NCBI RefSeq assembly: GCF_017991995.1
Contig: NZ_JAGOPN010000025.1
Span: forward strand, 1-64,000
Length of the DNA: 64,000 nt
Direction of reading: 5' to 3'
Source: Pseudacidovorax sp.
Lineage (GTDB): Bacteria > Pseudomonadota > Gammaproteobacteria > Burkholderiales > Burkholderiaceae_C
Shown here piece by piece: positions 23,265 through 32,348 of this stretch. A model generated the notes under the pieces. It saw nothing but the letters and a program-made list of their open reading frames with translations, had not been told where the DNA came from and made no database searches. Each line of letters starts with the position of its first letter. The stretch's first letter is position 1. The translations under genes and the position numbers were made by a program.

Positions 23265-24293
23265 CTACGTTTTTTGGGTGCGCGAACGATAGACGCCTGG
23301 CGTGCTGCCGGTCCATGACTTGAAGGCCCGCTGGAAGGCGGTGCCGTCGGCGAACCCCAACTCGGCGGCGATGGCGCTCAGCGCGGCATCGGTGCTGGTC
23401 AACCGAACGATCGCCATGTCGCGCCGTAACTCGTCCTTCAGCACCTGAAAGGACTTGCCCTCCACGGCCAGATGCCGCTGCAGTGCGCTGACCGACATGT
23501 GCAAGCGCTGCGCGGCGACAGTCAGATCGGGCCACTCCGGGCACGCTTGCTGCAATAGCGCGCGCACCCGCGCGCTGGCTGTCCGCTCGATTAGACGCGG
23601 GCCGATCAGGTTGCCCGGTGTGGCACGCAAAAAGGTCTGGAGCGCGGCGGTGTCACGGCGCATCGGCTGCGTGAATGCGGATGCCTCGAACCAGACCGCC
23701 GACCGCGCCTGCCCGAACCGCAACGTGCCCGAGAAGATTTGGGCATAGTCTGCGGCACGCGGCGGTGGCTCGAAGGCAAAATCGAGCCCTCTGGGCACCA
23801 GTCGGCCGCCGTGCAGCCATACCAGCAGACGCCAGAAAACGCGCAACAGCAGCCCGTGCAGGAAGTCTGAATGTTTGCCCAGGGCGTGGCGCACGTCCAG
23901 AGCAGCACCCTTGAGCAAGCCATCAGAGACGGGCACAAGCGCCACGTCGTCCTGCAGCAGGGCGAAGGATGCACTCACGCGCTGCAAGGCGGCTGCCAGC
24001 GTCTTGGCCCCGAGCGTAGAGCGAGCCATCAGCGCAAAGCTGCCGCAGCGCAACGGCCGACCGTGTAGATGGCCTAGGCATTCGTCGTCCAAGCTGTTCT
24101 TCACGGCACTGAAGAGTGCGATGTATTGCTCTATGGTCACACGCGACTGCTCCAGATGCAGCAGCGACTCGGCGATGCGGGCCTGCGCCAGAACGCCATC
24201 CAGCCAGGACTCGGTGGCCAGTCCTTTGCTGCGCGCGCCGTCGAGCAGGCCATGCACGGCAAAAACAGGAACAGTGACGACGGGTTTCAACAT
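23265..24293 (-). CDS. AraC-family transcriptional regulator (OruR-type arabinose-binding-like N-terminus)
   Basis: This 342-residue protein has an N-terminal half like the arabinose_bd domain of OruR/ArgR regulators (VFAVHGLLDGARSKGL, then LGAKTLAAALQRVSASFALL). The C-terminal tandem helix-turn-helix is LTVAAQRLHMSVSALQRHLA and SAIAAELGFADGTAFQRAFKSWTGSTPGVYR. ATG 24293 is preferred to an in-frame TTG at 24308; neither has a clear ribosome site. It is divergent from the nitroreductase gene 294 bases away and convergent with the SDR. It probably controls the plus-strand half of the cargo. Confidence 0.85.
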   Translation of the reverse strand: MLKPVVTVPVFAVHGLLDGARSKGLATESWLDGVLAQARIAESLLHLEQSRVTIEQYIALFSAVKNSLDDECLGHLHGRPLRCGSFALMARSTLGAKTLAAALQRVSASFALLQDDVALVPVSDGLLKGAALDVRHALGKHSDFLHGLLLRVFWRLLVWLHGGRLVPRGLDFAFEPPPRAADYAQIFSGTLRFGQARSAVWFEASAFTQPMRRDTAALQTFLRATPGNLIGPRLIERTASARVRALLQQACPEWPDLTVAAQRLHMSVSALQRHLAVEGKSFQVLKDELRRDMAIVRLTSTDAALSAIAAELGFADGTAFQRAFKSWTGSTPGVYRSRTQKT

Positions 24294-24377
24294 GGTCAAA
24301 GGGAGCAACGATAGCTGGCGCTGAATCCGAAATTACACCAAGAAAACGGCCCGCTAACGATGTAGCGTCCGGCTGCG

Positions 24378-24441
24378 GTCAACCGGATTTTGCCTTGTGC
24401 ATACAAAGTCAACTCGCCATGCACTGGCGGGCAAGACGCGT
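24378..24441 (-). repeat. Right copy of the 64-base inverted repeat
   Basis: The minus strand here matches 21163-21227 at 54 of 64 positions. It is intergenic, in the 294 bases between the second AraC gene and the nitroreductase gene. The rest of that gap contains no recognisable gene. Together the two copies bracket both AraC regulators (the first overlapping slightly) and the SDR. Confidence 0.75.
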
Positions 24442-24587
24442 ATGTGCCGAGTGCCCAGAATACCGCTTGGTAGCACACCCAGGGACGACCCGTGGACGTT
24501 CGGCATCGATGCATTCGCATGAATGCTTCTTCGGCAACGGCATGTCGGTGTGCTCACCCGAATAGCCCAGCAACCAGGAGAGAGTGA

Positions 24588-25289
24588 ATGTCTGTCTGCG
24601 CCGTGCCTTTGCGCAACATGCTGATTGATGCGGTGATGCGCGAACGTCGTTCCGTGCGCGCCTTTCTGCCGACCCCGGTGTCGCAAGAAGCGGTGGCCCA
24701 GATTCTGTCGGTGGCAGCCAGCGCGCCCAGTGGCACCAACACCCAGCCGTGGCATGTCATTGCCGTGGCGGGCGAGGCGAGGAAGCGCCTATGCGACCGT
24801 GTATTGCACGCCTTTCACCATGAAGAGGGAGAGCACCAGTCCGAATACGACATCTACCCGGCCGAGTTCTTCGAGCCCTACCTGACCAGGCGGCGTCGGT
24901 GCGGTTTCGCTCTTTATGCCGCAGTCGGAATCTCCAAGGGAGATACGGATGCCATGCGCGCTCAACATGCACGCAACTTTGCCTTCTTCGATGCGCCGGT
25001 CGGTTTGATCTTCACCTTGGACCGGCGCATGGTGCAGAGCAGTTGGGTGGACTACGGGATGTTCTTACAGAACATCATGCTGGCGGCCCGCGCACGAGGC
25101 CTGGATACCTGTTCGCAGATGGCGTGGACCCTTTACCCGCGCCTTCTGGCTGAAGCCCTGCAAATCCCGGACGGGCAGATGGTCCTGTGCGGCATGGCAC
25201 TGGGCTATGCCGACCCGGCGGCCGTGGTGAACCGCGTGCGCACCGAGCGTGAGCCGGTCGAGAACTTCACACGCTTCAGCGGCTTCTAG
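24588..25289 (+). CDS. Nitroreductase-family FMN oxidoreductase
   Basis: This 233-residue protein has the FMN-binding motifs RRSVRAFLPTPVS (about 20-32) and AASAPSGTNTQPWHVI (about 43-58), a helical insert, and GMALGYADPAAVVNRVRTEREPV near the end. Family members reduce nitro groups, quinones or, in a few cases, conjugated double bonds. ATG 24588 has AGGAGAGA. It stands between the AraC gene and the second acyl-CoA dehydrogenase, 157 bases ahead of it. A reductive step on the cargo substrate is possible but not demonstrated. Confidence 0.88.
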   Translation: MSVCAVPLRNMLIDAVMRERRSVRAFLPTPVSQEAVAQILSVAASAPSGTNTQPWHVIAVAGEARKRLCDRVLHAFHHEEGEHQSEYDIYPAEFFEPYLTRRRRCGFALYAAVGISKGDTDAMRAQHARNFAFFDAPVGLIFTLDRRMVQSSWVDYGMFLQNIMLAARARGLDTCSQMAWTLYPRLLAEALQIPDGQMVLCGMALGYADPAAVVNRVRTEREPVENFTRFSGF

Positions 25290-25446
25290 AAATCTTGTCA
25301 TACCAACTAATCGCGTCGTAAGCCGCCTGAGAAATTCAGCCGCCCTGAAGCGGTTGATCGACCGGGCCTTGTCCTGGTGGGTAGGGTCATGCATGGATGA
25401 ATGCCCTATGGGGCAGACGGGTTGAACCCACAAAGAGGAGTAAGCA

Positions 25447-27228
25447 ATGTCTACCTACGCCGCGCCCTTGCGCGACATGCTGTTCACGATGAAGGAAGTC
25501 GGAGGCCTGGATGCGATCTGTGCCCAGCCGGGCCATGAAGAAACCACGCCCGACCTGGTCGAGGCCATCCTGCAGGAGGCTGCCCACTACGCCACCGGCG
25601 TGCTTGATCCGCTGAACCGCACCGGCGACGTGCAGGGCGCGCGCTGGCACGACGGCCAGGTCACGCCAGCCGATGGCTTTCGCGAAGCCTGGGCCAGCTT
25701 CTGCGAGAACGGCTGGAACGGCATGCCCGCTGCCACCGAATGGGGCGGCCAGGGCCTGCCCACGCTGGTGTCCACAGCCGTGCTGGAGATGTGGAAGTCG
25801 TCCAACCTCGCGTTCAGCCTGTGCCAGATGCTCACGCTGGGCGCGGTGGAAGCCATTGCGCACCATGGCAGCGACGCACTCAAGCGCCGCTTCCTGGAGC
25901 CCATGGTCGCGGGCCGCTGGACCGGCACCATGAACCTCACCGAGCCCCAAGCAGGCTCCGACTTGGCCGCGCTGCGCAGTCGCGCCGTGCCCGAAGGCGA
26001 CCATTACCGCGTCAGCGGAAACAAGATCTTCATCACCTGGGGCGAGCACGACATGGCCGAGAACATCGTCCACCTCGTGCTGGCGCGCCTGCCCGATGCA
26101 CCGCCCGGCGTGAAAGGCATCTCGCTGTTCCTGTGCCCGAAGTACCTGGTCAACGACGACGGCTCCCTGGGCGAACGCAACGACCTGGCCTGCACCTCCA
26201 TCGAGCACAAGATGGGCATCCACGGCAGCCCCACGGCGTCGATGAGCTTTGGCGACTGCGGGGGCGCGATCGGCTACCTGGTCGGCGAGCCGAACCAGGG
26301 GCTGGCCTGCATGTTCACGATGATGAACCATGCGCGGCTGAACGTCGGCCTTGAAGGCGTGGGCATCGCCGAGCGCGCCTACCAGCGCGCACGCGCCTAC
26401 GCGCTGGAGCGGGTGCAGGGCAAGCCACTGCTCAGCGGCAGCACCACCATCGCCGGCCACCCGGACGTGCGGCGCATGCTGATGGACATGAAGGCCCGCA
26501 CCGAGGCCATGCGCGCATTGGCCTATTTCTGCGCCGGCCAGATGGACCGCGCCGCAGGCCACGCCGACGCGCAAGAGCGCGAGCAGGCGCTGGCCCTGGT
26601 CGGCCTGCTGATCCCGGTGGTCAAGGGCTGGTGCACCGACAGCGCACAGGGCATCACGTCCGATGGTGTGCAGGTGCATGGCGGCATGGGTTACGTCGAG
26701 GAAACCGGCGCCTCACAGCACTTGCGCGACGCGCGCATCACGACCATCTACGAAGGCACGACGGGCATCCAGGCCAACGACCTGATTGGCCGCAAGCTGG
26801 CGCGCGAGGGCGGGCGCACGCTGAAGGCACTGCTGGGCCGCATCGACGGCGATGCGCGCCGGTTGGCCGAGATGCCCGATGCCGCGCTGGCGCAGATCGG
26901 CGGCGTGTTAGCGGCTTCGGCGCGTGCGCTGGGGGACGCGGCCGACTGGCTGCTGGCCCACGACGACCAACCCGCGCAGTGCGCGGCGGGCGCCGTGCCC
27001 TTCTTGCGGCTGGCGGGCACGGTGATCGGCGGCTGGCTGTCGGCGCGCATGGCCGAAGCCGCCACTGCGCAACTCGCGGCGAGATCTGGCGATGCGGGCT
27101 TTCTCGGCGCCAAGCGTGCCACGGCCAGCCACTACGCAGCGCATGTCCTAGTGCAGGCGCCGATGTTGCGCGACATCGTCACGGGCGGCGCCGCCAGCAC
27201 GCTGGCCCTGGCGGATGATCAACTCTGA
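25447..27228 (+). CDS. Acyl-CoA dehydrogenase, long form with extra C-terminal domain
   Basis: This 593-residue enzyme has the ACAD core (TMNLTEPQAGSDLAALRSRA, KIFITWGEHDM) and the C-terminal extension of about 130 residues seen in FadE5/DmdC-type enzymes. The catalytic Glu is in ITTIYEGTTGIQANDL, the MCAD position, unlike the first dehydrogenase of the cargo. VHGGMGYVEETGASQHLRD is conserved. ATG 25447 has GAGGAG. It is followed 24 bases later by etfB-etfA, which would accept its electrons. Confidence 0.92.
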   Translation: MSTYAAPLRDMLFTMKEVGGLDAICAQPGHEETTPDLVEAILQEAAHYATGVLDPLNRTGDVQGARWHDGQVTPADGFREAWASFCENGWNGMPAATEWGGQGLPTLVSTAVLEMWKSSNLAFSLCQMLTLGAVEAIAHHGSDALKRRFLEPMVAGRWTGTMNLTEPQAGSDLAALRSRAVPEGDHYRVSGNKIFITWGEHDMAENIVHLVLARLPDAPPGVKGISLFLCPKYLVNDDGSLGERNDLACTSIEHKMGIHGSPTASMSFGDCGGAIGYLVGEPNQGLACMFTMMNHARLNVGLEGVGIAERAYQRARAYALERVQGKPLLSGSTTIAGHPDVRRMLMDMKARTEAMRALAYFCAGQMDRAAGHADAQEREQALALVGLLIPVVKGWCTDSAQGITSDGVQVHGGMGYVEETGASQHLRDARITTIYEGTTGIQANDLIGRKLAREGGRTLKALLGRIDGDARRLAEMPDAALAQIGGVLAASARALGDAADWLLAHDDQPAQCAAGAVPFLRLAGTVIGGWLSARMAEAATAQLAARSGDAGFLGAKRATASHYAAHVLVQAPMLRDIVTGGAASTLALADDQL

Positions 27229-27252
27229 ATGATCCTGAAAGGAAACCCTCCC

Positions 27253-28002
27253 ATGAAAATCCTGGTTCCCGTCAAGCGGGTGGTTGACTACAACGTCAAG
27301 GTCCGCGTCCAGAGCGATGGCAGCGGCGTGGACATCGCCAATGTCAAAATGAGCATGAACCCCTTCGACGAGATTGCCGTCGAAGAGGCTGTGCGGCTCA
27401 AGGAGAAAGGCGCGGCAACGGAGATCGTCGCCGTCTCGTGCGGCGTGTCCCAATGCCAGGAGACGCTGCGCACCGCCATGGCCATCGGTGCCGACCGCGG
27501 CATCCTGGTCGAGACCAATGAAGAACTGCAGCCGCTGGCCGTGGCTAAGCTGCTCAAGGCCCTGATCGACAATGAACAGCCCGGCCTCGTGATCCTGGGC
27601 AAGCAGGCCATCGACGACGACTGCAACCAGACCGGCCAGATGCTGGCGGCGCTGGCCGACCTGCCGCAAGCCACCTTCGCCTCCAAGGTCGAGATCGCCG
27701 GCGACAAGGCAGCCGTGACCCGCGAAGTGGACGGCGGCCTGGAAACCCTCAGCCTTACGCTGCCCGCCGTCATCACCGCCGACCTGCGCCTGAACGAGCC
27801 GCGCTACGTCACGCTGCCCAACATCATGAAGGCCAAGAAAAAGCCGCTGGACACCGTCAAGCCCGAAGACCTCGGCGTGGACGTGGCCCCGCGCCTGAAG
27901 ACCTTGAAGGTCAGCGAACCCGCCAAGCGCGGCGCCGGCGTGAAGGTGGCCGACGTGGCCGCCCTGGTCGAGAAACTCAAGAACGAAGCGAAGGTGATCT
28001 GA
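27253..28002 (+). CDS. etfB: Electron transfer flavoprotein beta subunit
   Basis: The 249-residue subunit begins [22 protein letters not shown], carries the AMP-binding region around [25 protein letters not shown], and the family signature near [24 protein letters not shown]. The recognition loop that docks onto acyl-CoA dehydrogenases is present (about 180-200). ATG 27253 has AAGGAAA; the upstream frame from 27229 is not used. It is one base from etfA and part of the acd-etfB-etfA operon. Confidence 0.95.
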   Translation: MKILVPVKRVVDYNVKVRVQSDGSGVDIANVKMSMNPFDEIAVEEAVRLKEKGAATEIVAVSCGVSQCQETLRTAMAIGADRGILVETNEELQPLAVAKLLKALIDNEQPGLVILGKQAIDDDCNQTGQMLAALADLPQATFASKVEIAGDKAAVTREVDGGLETLSLTLPAVITADLRLNEPRYVTLPNIMKAKKKPLDTVKPEDLGVDVAPRLKTLKVSEPAKRGAGVKVADVAALVEKLKNEAKVI

Positions 28003-28003
28003 C

Positions 28004-28948
28004 ATGACCGTACTCGTAATCGCTGAACACGACAACGCGACCATCAAGGGCGCGACGCTCAACACCGTGACGGCCGCCGCAGCCTGCGGCGGCGACGTGC
28101 ACGTGCTGGTGGCCGGCCACAACGCCGGCGCTGCCGCACAGCAAGCCAGCCAGATCGCCGGCGTTGCCAAGGTCATCCACGCCGACGGCGCCAGCCTGGC
28201 CCACGGCCTCGCCGAGAACGTGGCCGCCCAGGTGCTGGCACTCCATGGCAGTGGTGCCGGCAACTACAGCCACATCCTGTTCCCCGCCACCGCCAGCGGC
28301 AAGAACGTGGCCCCGCGCGTGGCTGCCAAGCTCGACGTCGCCCAGATCAGCGACATCACCAAGGTCATCTCCGCCGATACCTTCGAGCGCCCCATCTACG
28401 CCGGCAACGCCATCGCCACCGTGCAGTCTGCTGATGCCGTGAAGGTCATCACCGTGCGCACCACCGGCTTTGACGCCGCCGCCGCCACGGGTGGCAGCGC
28501 CGCTGTCGAAACCGCTGCTGCGGCCGCCGACGCTGGCAAGAGCAGCTACGTGGGCAGCGAGATCGCCAAGAGCGACCGCCCCGAACTCACCGCCGCCAAG
28601 ATCATCGTGTCTGGTGGCCGTGCGCTGGGCAGCAAGGAAAAGTTCGACGAAGTCATCACCCCCCTGGCCGACAAGCTGGGCGCTGCCATCGGCGCCAGCC
28701 GTGCTGCCGTGGATGCGGGCTACGCCCCCAACGACCTGCAAGTGGGCCAGACGGGCAAGATCGTCGCGCCGCAGTTGTACATTGCCGCCGGCATCTCGGG
28801 CGCCATCCAGCACCTGGCCGGCATGAAGGACTCCAAGGTGATCGTGGCGATCAACAAGGACCCCGAGGCCCCGATCTTCAGCGTGGCCGACTACGGGCTG
28901 GAGGCGGACCTTTTCGCAGTTGTGCCGGAATTCGTCAAGGCCTTTTAA
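28004..28948 (+). CDS. etfA: Electron transfer flavoprotein alpha subunit
   Basis: This 314-residue subunit has the C-terminal FAD domain: ISGGRALG-like [16 protein letters not shown], then [31 protein letters not shown] and [22 protein letters not shown]. With EtfB it passes electrons from the dehydrogenases to ETF-ubiquinone oxidoreductase, which is not encoded here and must come from the host. It ends 17 bases before the LysR start, at the right edge of the cargo. Confidence 0.95.
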   Translation: MTVLVIAEHDNATIKGATLNTVTAAAACGGDVHVLVAGHNAGAAAQQASQIAGVAKVIHADGASLAHGLAENVAAQVLALHGSGAGNYSHILFPATASGKNVAPRVAAKLDVAQISDITKVISADTFERPIYAGNAIATVQSADAVKVITVRTTGFDAAAATGGSAAVETAAAAADAGKSSYVGSEIAKSDRPELTAAKIIVSGGRALGSKEKFDEVITPLADKLGAAIGASRAAVDAGYAPNDLQVGQTGKIVAPQLYIAAGISGAIQHLAGMKDSKVIVAINKDPEAPIFSVADYGLEADLFAVVPEFVKAF

Positions 28949-28965
28949 ATTGGATGAGATACACC

Positions 28966-29880
28966 ATGGAGCTTCGGCATTTACGTTGCTTTATAGCGGT
29001 GGCCGAAGAACTTCACTTCGGCCGCGCAGCGGAAAAGCTGCACATCGATCAGTCCCCTTTGTCGCGCACCATCAAGGAGATAGAGGAAGAGCTCGGGGCG
29101 CAACTGTTCACGCGAACCACGCGAAGCACCCGCCTGACCTTTGCCGGAATGGCATTCCTGGAGCGGGTGCCGCGAATCTTCGAAGCTCTGAAACAGGCGT
29201 GTGACGGCGTCAAGTCCGCCGCCAGTGGGTTTCAGCGACAGTTGCGCATCGCTTTGTCCGATGGCATCACGCCCTCGCGAATGCCGACGCTGCTGGCACA
29301 GTGCCGAGCGGAAGATCCAGAGATTGATGTTCGGCTATTTGAGGTGCCGTTGGATCAACAGATCAAGGGTCTGCACGATGACCTGTATGACGTCGGCTTT
29401 TCGATGGCCGAAGAGGTGGGCGACGGCATTGTGGTCAGGCCTGCATGGGAAGACGAACTGATGGTGGCGGTCCCAGCTCGCCATCCTGTTCTGGCCCACA
29501 AGCACGTGCCGTTGGAAGAAGTGTTGCGCTATCCGCTGGCGCTATGCGATCCGGCGATATGCGAAGGCCATGCACGCCAAGTTGATCGCGTTTTGCAGCG
29601 CTACGAGCAACAGCCACTGATCGCCCAGCGCGTGGCGTCCTATGAGGTGATGATGACCTTGGTCTCAGCCGGATTGGCGCTCGGTTTGGCGGGCGCCGCG
29701 CACATTGCATCCGGCCGTGGGCCAGGTGTTGTGGCCCGGCGCTTGGCGGGCAAGCCGCAGATGCTGGCCACGTATCTGCTGCACCGTGACGTGGAGCCCT
29801 CCGAAATGCTGGCCCGGTTCATCGAACGAGTGGCCTCCATTGATTCGGCGGATGGCTCCAGCGCCGCCGAGGACTCCTGA
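28966..29880 (+). CDS. LysR-family transcriptional regulator
   Basis: This 304-residue LTTR has the winged helix at residues 1-60 ([43 protein letters not shown]) and an effector domain of the CbnR/BenM kind ([21 protein letters not shown]). The ATG at 28966, followed by the standard LysR opening, is preferred to an upstream ATG at 28954. A LysR gene at this place is common in Tn4371-type ICEs, so it may belong to the backbone rather than the cargo. With only 17 bases before it, it is probably transcribed from the etf operon. Confidence 0.88.
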   Translation: MELRHLRCFIAVAEELHFGRAAEKLHIDQSPLSRTIKEIEEELGAQLFTRTTRSTRLTFAGMAFLERVPRIFEALKQACDGVKSAASGFQRQLRIALSDGITPSRMPTLLAQCRAEDPEIDVRLFEVPLDQQIKGLHDDLYDVGFSMAEEVGDGIVVRPAWEDELMVAVPARHPVLAHKHVPLEEVLRYPLALCDPAICEGHARQVDRVLQRYEQQPLIAQRVASYEVMMTLVSAGLALGLAGAAHIASGRGPGVVARRLAGKPQMLATYLLHRDVEPSEMLARFIERVASIDSADGSSAAEDS

Positions 29881-29905
29881 TCCACCTGCTGAAAGGACCC
29901 AAGCC

Positions 29906-30133
29906 ATGACCCGATTCCTGCCGCTGCTGATGGTTGCCGCACTGACGGGCTGTGGACCATCCCAACCGACGGAAACCGTGGACTTCCTCGTTGCCCATCC
30001 CGAGCGCCTCAAAGAAGTCCAGCGCCTGTGCAAGGAAGACCGCGCGAAGGCAGGAGAAGAACTCTGCCGCCGTGCGGCCGAAGCCGCCAACCGGCGTTTC
30101 TTCGGCGATCGGCCGGAACAGCAATCCAAATAG
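29906..30133 (+). CDS. EexN-like entry-exclusion lipoprotein
   Basis: The product is a 75-residue lipoprotein with signal peptide and lipobox LTGC (Cys about 16), then VDFLVAHPERLKEVQRLCKED and ELCRRAAEAANRRFFGD. Two internal cysteines are likely to pair. The pattern is shared with the trbK-position protein at 37660, which suggests duplication. Entry-exclusion proteins stop uptake of a second copy of the same element. GAAAGGA precedes ATG 29906. Followed by a 217-base gap before traG. Confidence 0.78.
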   Translation: MTRFLPLLMVAALTGCGPSQPTETVDFLVAHPERLKEVQRLCKEDRAKAGEELCRRAAEAANRRFFGDRPEQQSK

Positions 30134-30242
30134 CGCCCCGCGCCGTCGCCTGGCCGCGACAGAGTTCTTGCTGTTACCTCATCACGCCGCAGCGCGCTCG
30201 CGCATGCGGCATTTTTATTGCCTTCGCCACAGCAAGAAGTCT

Positions 30243-30272
30243 GGCCATTTTGGCCTGAATCCCCGCTATAAC
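30243..30272 (+). promoter_or_regulatory. Possible promoter/operator ahead of traG
   Basis: TATAAC (30267-30272) is a good -10 box about 80 bases upstream of the traG start, but the -35 region is poor (GCCATT). A small palindrome, GGCCA-TTT-TGGCC (30243-30255), sits exactly where a -35 factor would bind, as expected for an activated or repressed promoter. This could drive the tra/trb run. The call is tentative. Confidence 0.35.
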
Positions 30273-30312
30273 GGTCTTTGACCGACCTGCACGCTCGCCT
30301 TGATCCTCGGCA

Positions 30313-30336
30313 CTACGGCATGTCCCTGTGCCGTAG
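30313..30336 (+). promoter_or_regulatory. Stem-loop next to the traG ribosome site
   Basis: CTACGGCA (30313-30320) pairs perfectly with TGCCGTAG (30329-30336) across an 8-base loop. The stem ends one base before the GGGAGG (30338-30343) that decides the traG start at 30351. A hairpin in this position can hide or expose the ribosome site, so translational control of the coupling protein is possible. Confidence 0.45.
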
Positions 30337-30350
30337 CGGGAGGTTGGCCA

Positions 30351-32348
30351 ATGCAAGGAACGAACGTGCTGTTCGGTCAGATTGCCGTTGTCTTCGGCAT
30401 CGTGATCGCTGGCGTATGGAGCGCCACGCAATGGACAGCAGCGGCGCTGGGCTACCAGCTACGCCTGGGTTCGCCCTGGTTCGATTTCCTCGGCACGCCG
30501 GTCTATCACCCCTGGCGCCTGTTCGAGTGGTGGTTCTTCTTCGACGCCTACGCGCCGCATGTATTCGACGTGGGCGGTGCCATTGCCGCAGGCAGCGGCC
30601 TGATCGCGGTGGTGGTTGCCATCGGCATGTCGATCTGGCGCTCGCGCCAGTCCAAGCTGGTCACGACCTACGGCACGGCGCGCTGGGCCAACGCGGAGGA
30701 CATTCACAAGGCGGGCCTTGACCAGCCTGCAGGCGTGTTCCTCGGCCTGCATCGGCAGCAGTACCTGCGGCACGAGGGCCCGGAACATGTCCTGACCTTC
30801 GCGCCCACGCGCTCAGGCAAGGGCGTGGGCCTGGTGGTGCCAACGCTTCTTTCTTGGCCAGCGTCTGCCGTCATCCACGACATCAAGGGCGAGAACTGGA
30901 GCATCACCGCAGGTTGGCGTTCGCGCTTCTCGCATTGCCTGCTGTTCAATCCGACGGACAGCAAGTCGGCGGCCTACAACCCGCTGCTGGAAGTCCGGCG
31001 CGGCGCGCATGAGGTGCGCGACGTGCAGAACATCGCGGACATCCTGGTCGATCCCGATGGCGCGCTGGAGAAGCGCAACCACTGGGAGAAGACTTCGCAC
31101 GCATTGCTGGTCGGGGCCATTCTGCATGTGCTCTACGCGGGCGAAGACAAGACGCTGCGCGGTGTCGCCAACTTCCTCAGCGACCCGGCTTGTCCCTTTG
31201 AGCTGACGCTGCATCGGATGATGACCACATCGCATCTCGGCGATGGCCCGCATCCGGTCGTTTCCTCGGCGGCGCGCGAAGTGCTCAACAAATCGGACAA
31301 CGAACGCTCGGGCGTGTTGTCCACGGCCATGTCGTTCCTCGGCCTCTACCGCGACCCGACGGTGGCCGAAGTCACCTCGCGCTGCGACTGGCGCATTGCC
31401 GACCTGATCGCGGCCGAGCATCCGGGGTCGCTGTACCTGGTGGTGCCGCCTTCGGACATTTCGCGGACGAAGCCGCTGATCCGCCTGATCCTCAACCAGA
31501 TCGGCCGGCGCCTCACCGAATCACTCGATGGCAGCGACGGCATCGAGCGTCGTCACAAGCTGCTGCTGATGCTCGATGAGTTTCCGGCACTCGGACGCCT
31601 CGACTTCTTCGAGACGGCGTTGGCCTTCATGGCTGGCTATGGCATCCGCAGCTTCCTCATCGCGCAGTCGCTCAACCAGATCGACAAAGCCTACGGCCAG
31701 AACCATTCGATCCTGGACAACTGCCATGTGCGCGTGACGTTCGCCACCAACGATGAGCGCACCGCCAAACGGATCTCCGAGACGCTCGGCACTGCGACCG
31801 AGCTGCGCGCGCAGCGCAACTACGCGGGCCACCGGCTCGCGCCGTGGCTCGGGCACTTGATGGTGTCGCGCCAGGAAACCGCGCGCCCGCTGTTGACGCC
31901 GGGCGAAGTCATGCAGCTTCCGCCCGACGAAGCAGTGGTGATGGTGTCCAGCGTGGCGCCGATCAAGGCCAAGAAGCTGCGCTACTACGCGGACAGCAAT
32001 TTCAAGCGGCGCGTGTTGCCGCCGCCCGCGCTGGCGAGCGAGCGATACGCCGACGCGCCGCCATCGCGTCCCGACGACTGGAGCGGACTGGCGATTCCCG
32101 CCGCACCGGCCGCGGCGTCCGCTGATGGCCTGGAGAACTTGGGTTCGACCGACGACGGTGGTCCGCGCCGTCAGCCCGAGCTTTCCGAAACCGTCGCCTA
32201 CGACCCCGAGCAGGCCGCACCCGTGGCCGACCTTGGCCTGCTCGATGACGACGACATGCCGCTTCCCCTCCCGCGCCGGTTCGATCCGGCCCTGCAACGC
32301 ACGGCCCGGCTGGCTTCCCTCGACCCTGACGACGGAATCGACCTATGA
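30351..32348 (+). CDS. traG: TraG/VirD4 type IV coupling protein
   Basis: This 665-residue ATPase links the relaxosome to the secretion channel. Two N-terminal membrane segments (about 8-28 and 73-95) precede the cytoplasmic part. Walker A is APTRSGKGVG (151-160); Walker B is LLLMLDEFPALGRLDFFE; the RecA-like core includes SLNQIDKAYGQNHSILDNC. The C-terminal 90 residues are acidic and disordered. ATG 30351 has GGGAGG at seven bases. It overlaps the next gene by four bases. Confidence 0.95.
   Translation: MQGTNVLFGQIAVVFGIVIAGVWSATQWTAAALGYQLRLGSPWFDFLGTPVYHPWRLFEWWFFFDAYAPHVFDVGGAIAAGSGLIAVVVAIGMSIWRSRQSKLVTTYGTARWANAEDIHKAGLDQPAGVFLGLHRQQYLRHEGPEHVLTFAPTRSGKGVGLVVPTLLSWPASAVIHDIKGENWSITAGWRSRFSHCLLFNPTDSKSAAYNPLLEVRRGAHEVRDVQNIADILVDPDGALEKRNHWEKTSHALLVGAILHVLYAGEDKTLRGVANFLSDPACPFELTLHRMMTTSHLGDGPHPVVSSAAREVLNKSDNERSGVLSTAMSFLGLYRDPTVAEVTSRCDWRIADLIAAEHPGSLYLVVPPSDISRTKPLIRLILNQIGRRLTESLDGSDGIERRHKLLLMLDEFPALGRLDFFETALAFMAGYGIRSFLIAQSLNQIDKAYGQNHSILDNCHVRVTFATNDERTAKRISETLGTATELRAQRNYAGHRLAPWLGHLMVSRQETARPLLTPGEVMQLPPDEAVVMVSSVAPIKAKKLRYYADSNFKRRVLPPPALASERYADAPPSRPDDWSGLAIPAAPAAASADGLENLGSTDDGGPRRQPELSETVAYDPEQAAPVADLGLLDDDDMPLPLPRRFDPALQRTARLASLDPDDGIDL

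Larger units (their letters stand above)
7804..28948. other. ICE cargo module: acyl-CoA catabolism plus transporter
   Basis: All genes between the relaxase stop and the LysR gene are metabolic or transport genes absent from the conserved conjugation backbone. The left border is marked by a thiolase gene cut after about 86 codons, the right border by etfA ending 17 bases before the LysR start. No transposase is present, so insertion probably used the ICE family's preferred cargo site. Operon logic: uptake (Liv-type ABC), CoA ligase, racemase, two acyl-CoA dehydrogenases, hydratase, dehydrogenase, thiolase, ETF. The substrate is inferred only as an alpha-branched or cyclic acid. Confidence 0.8.
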
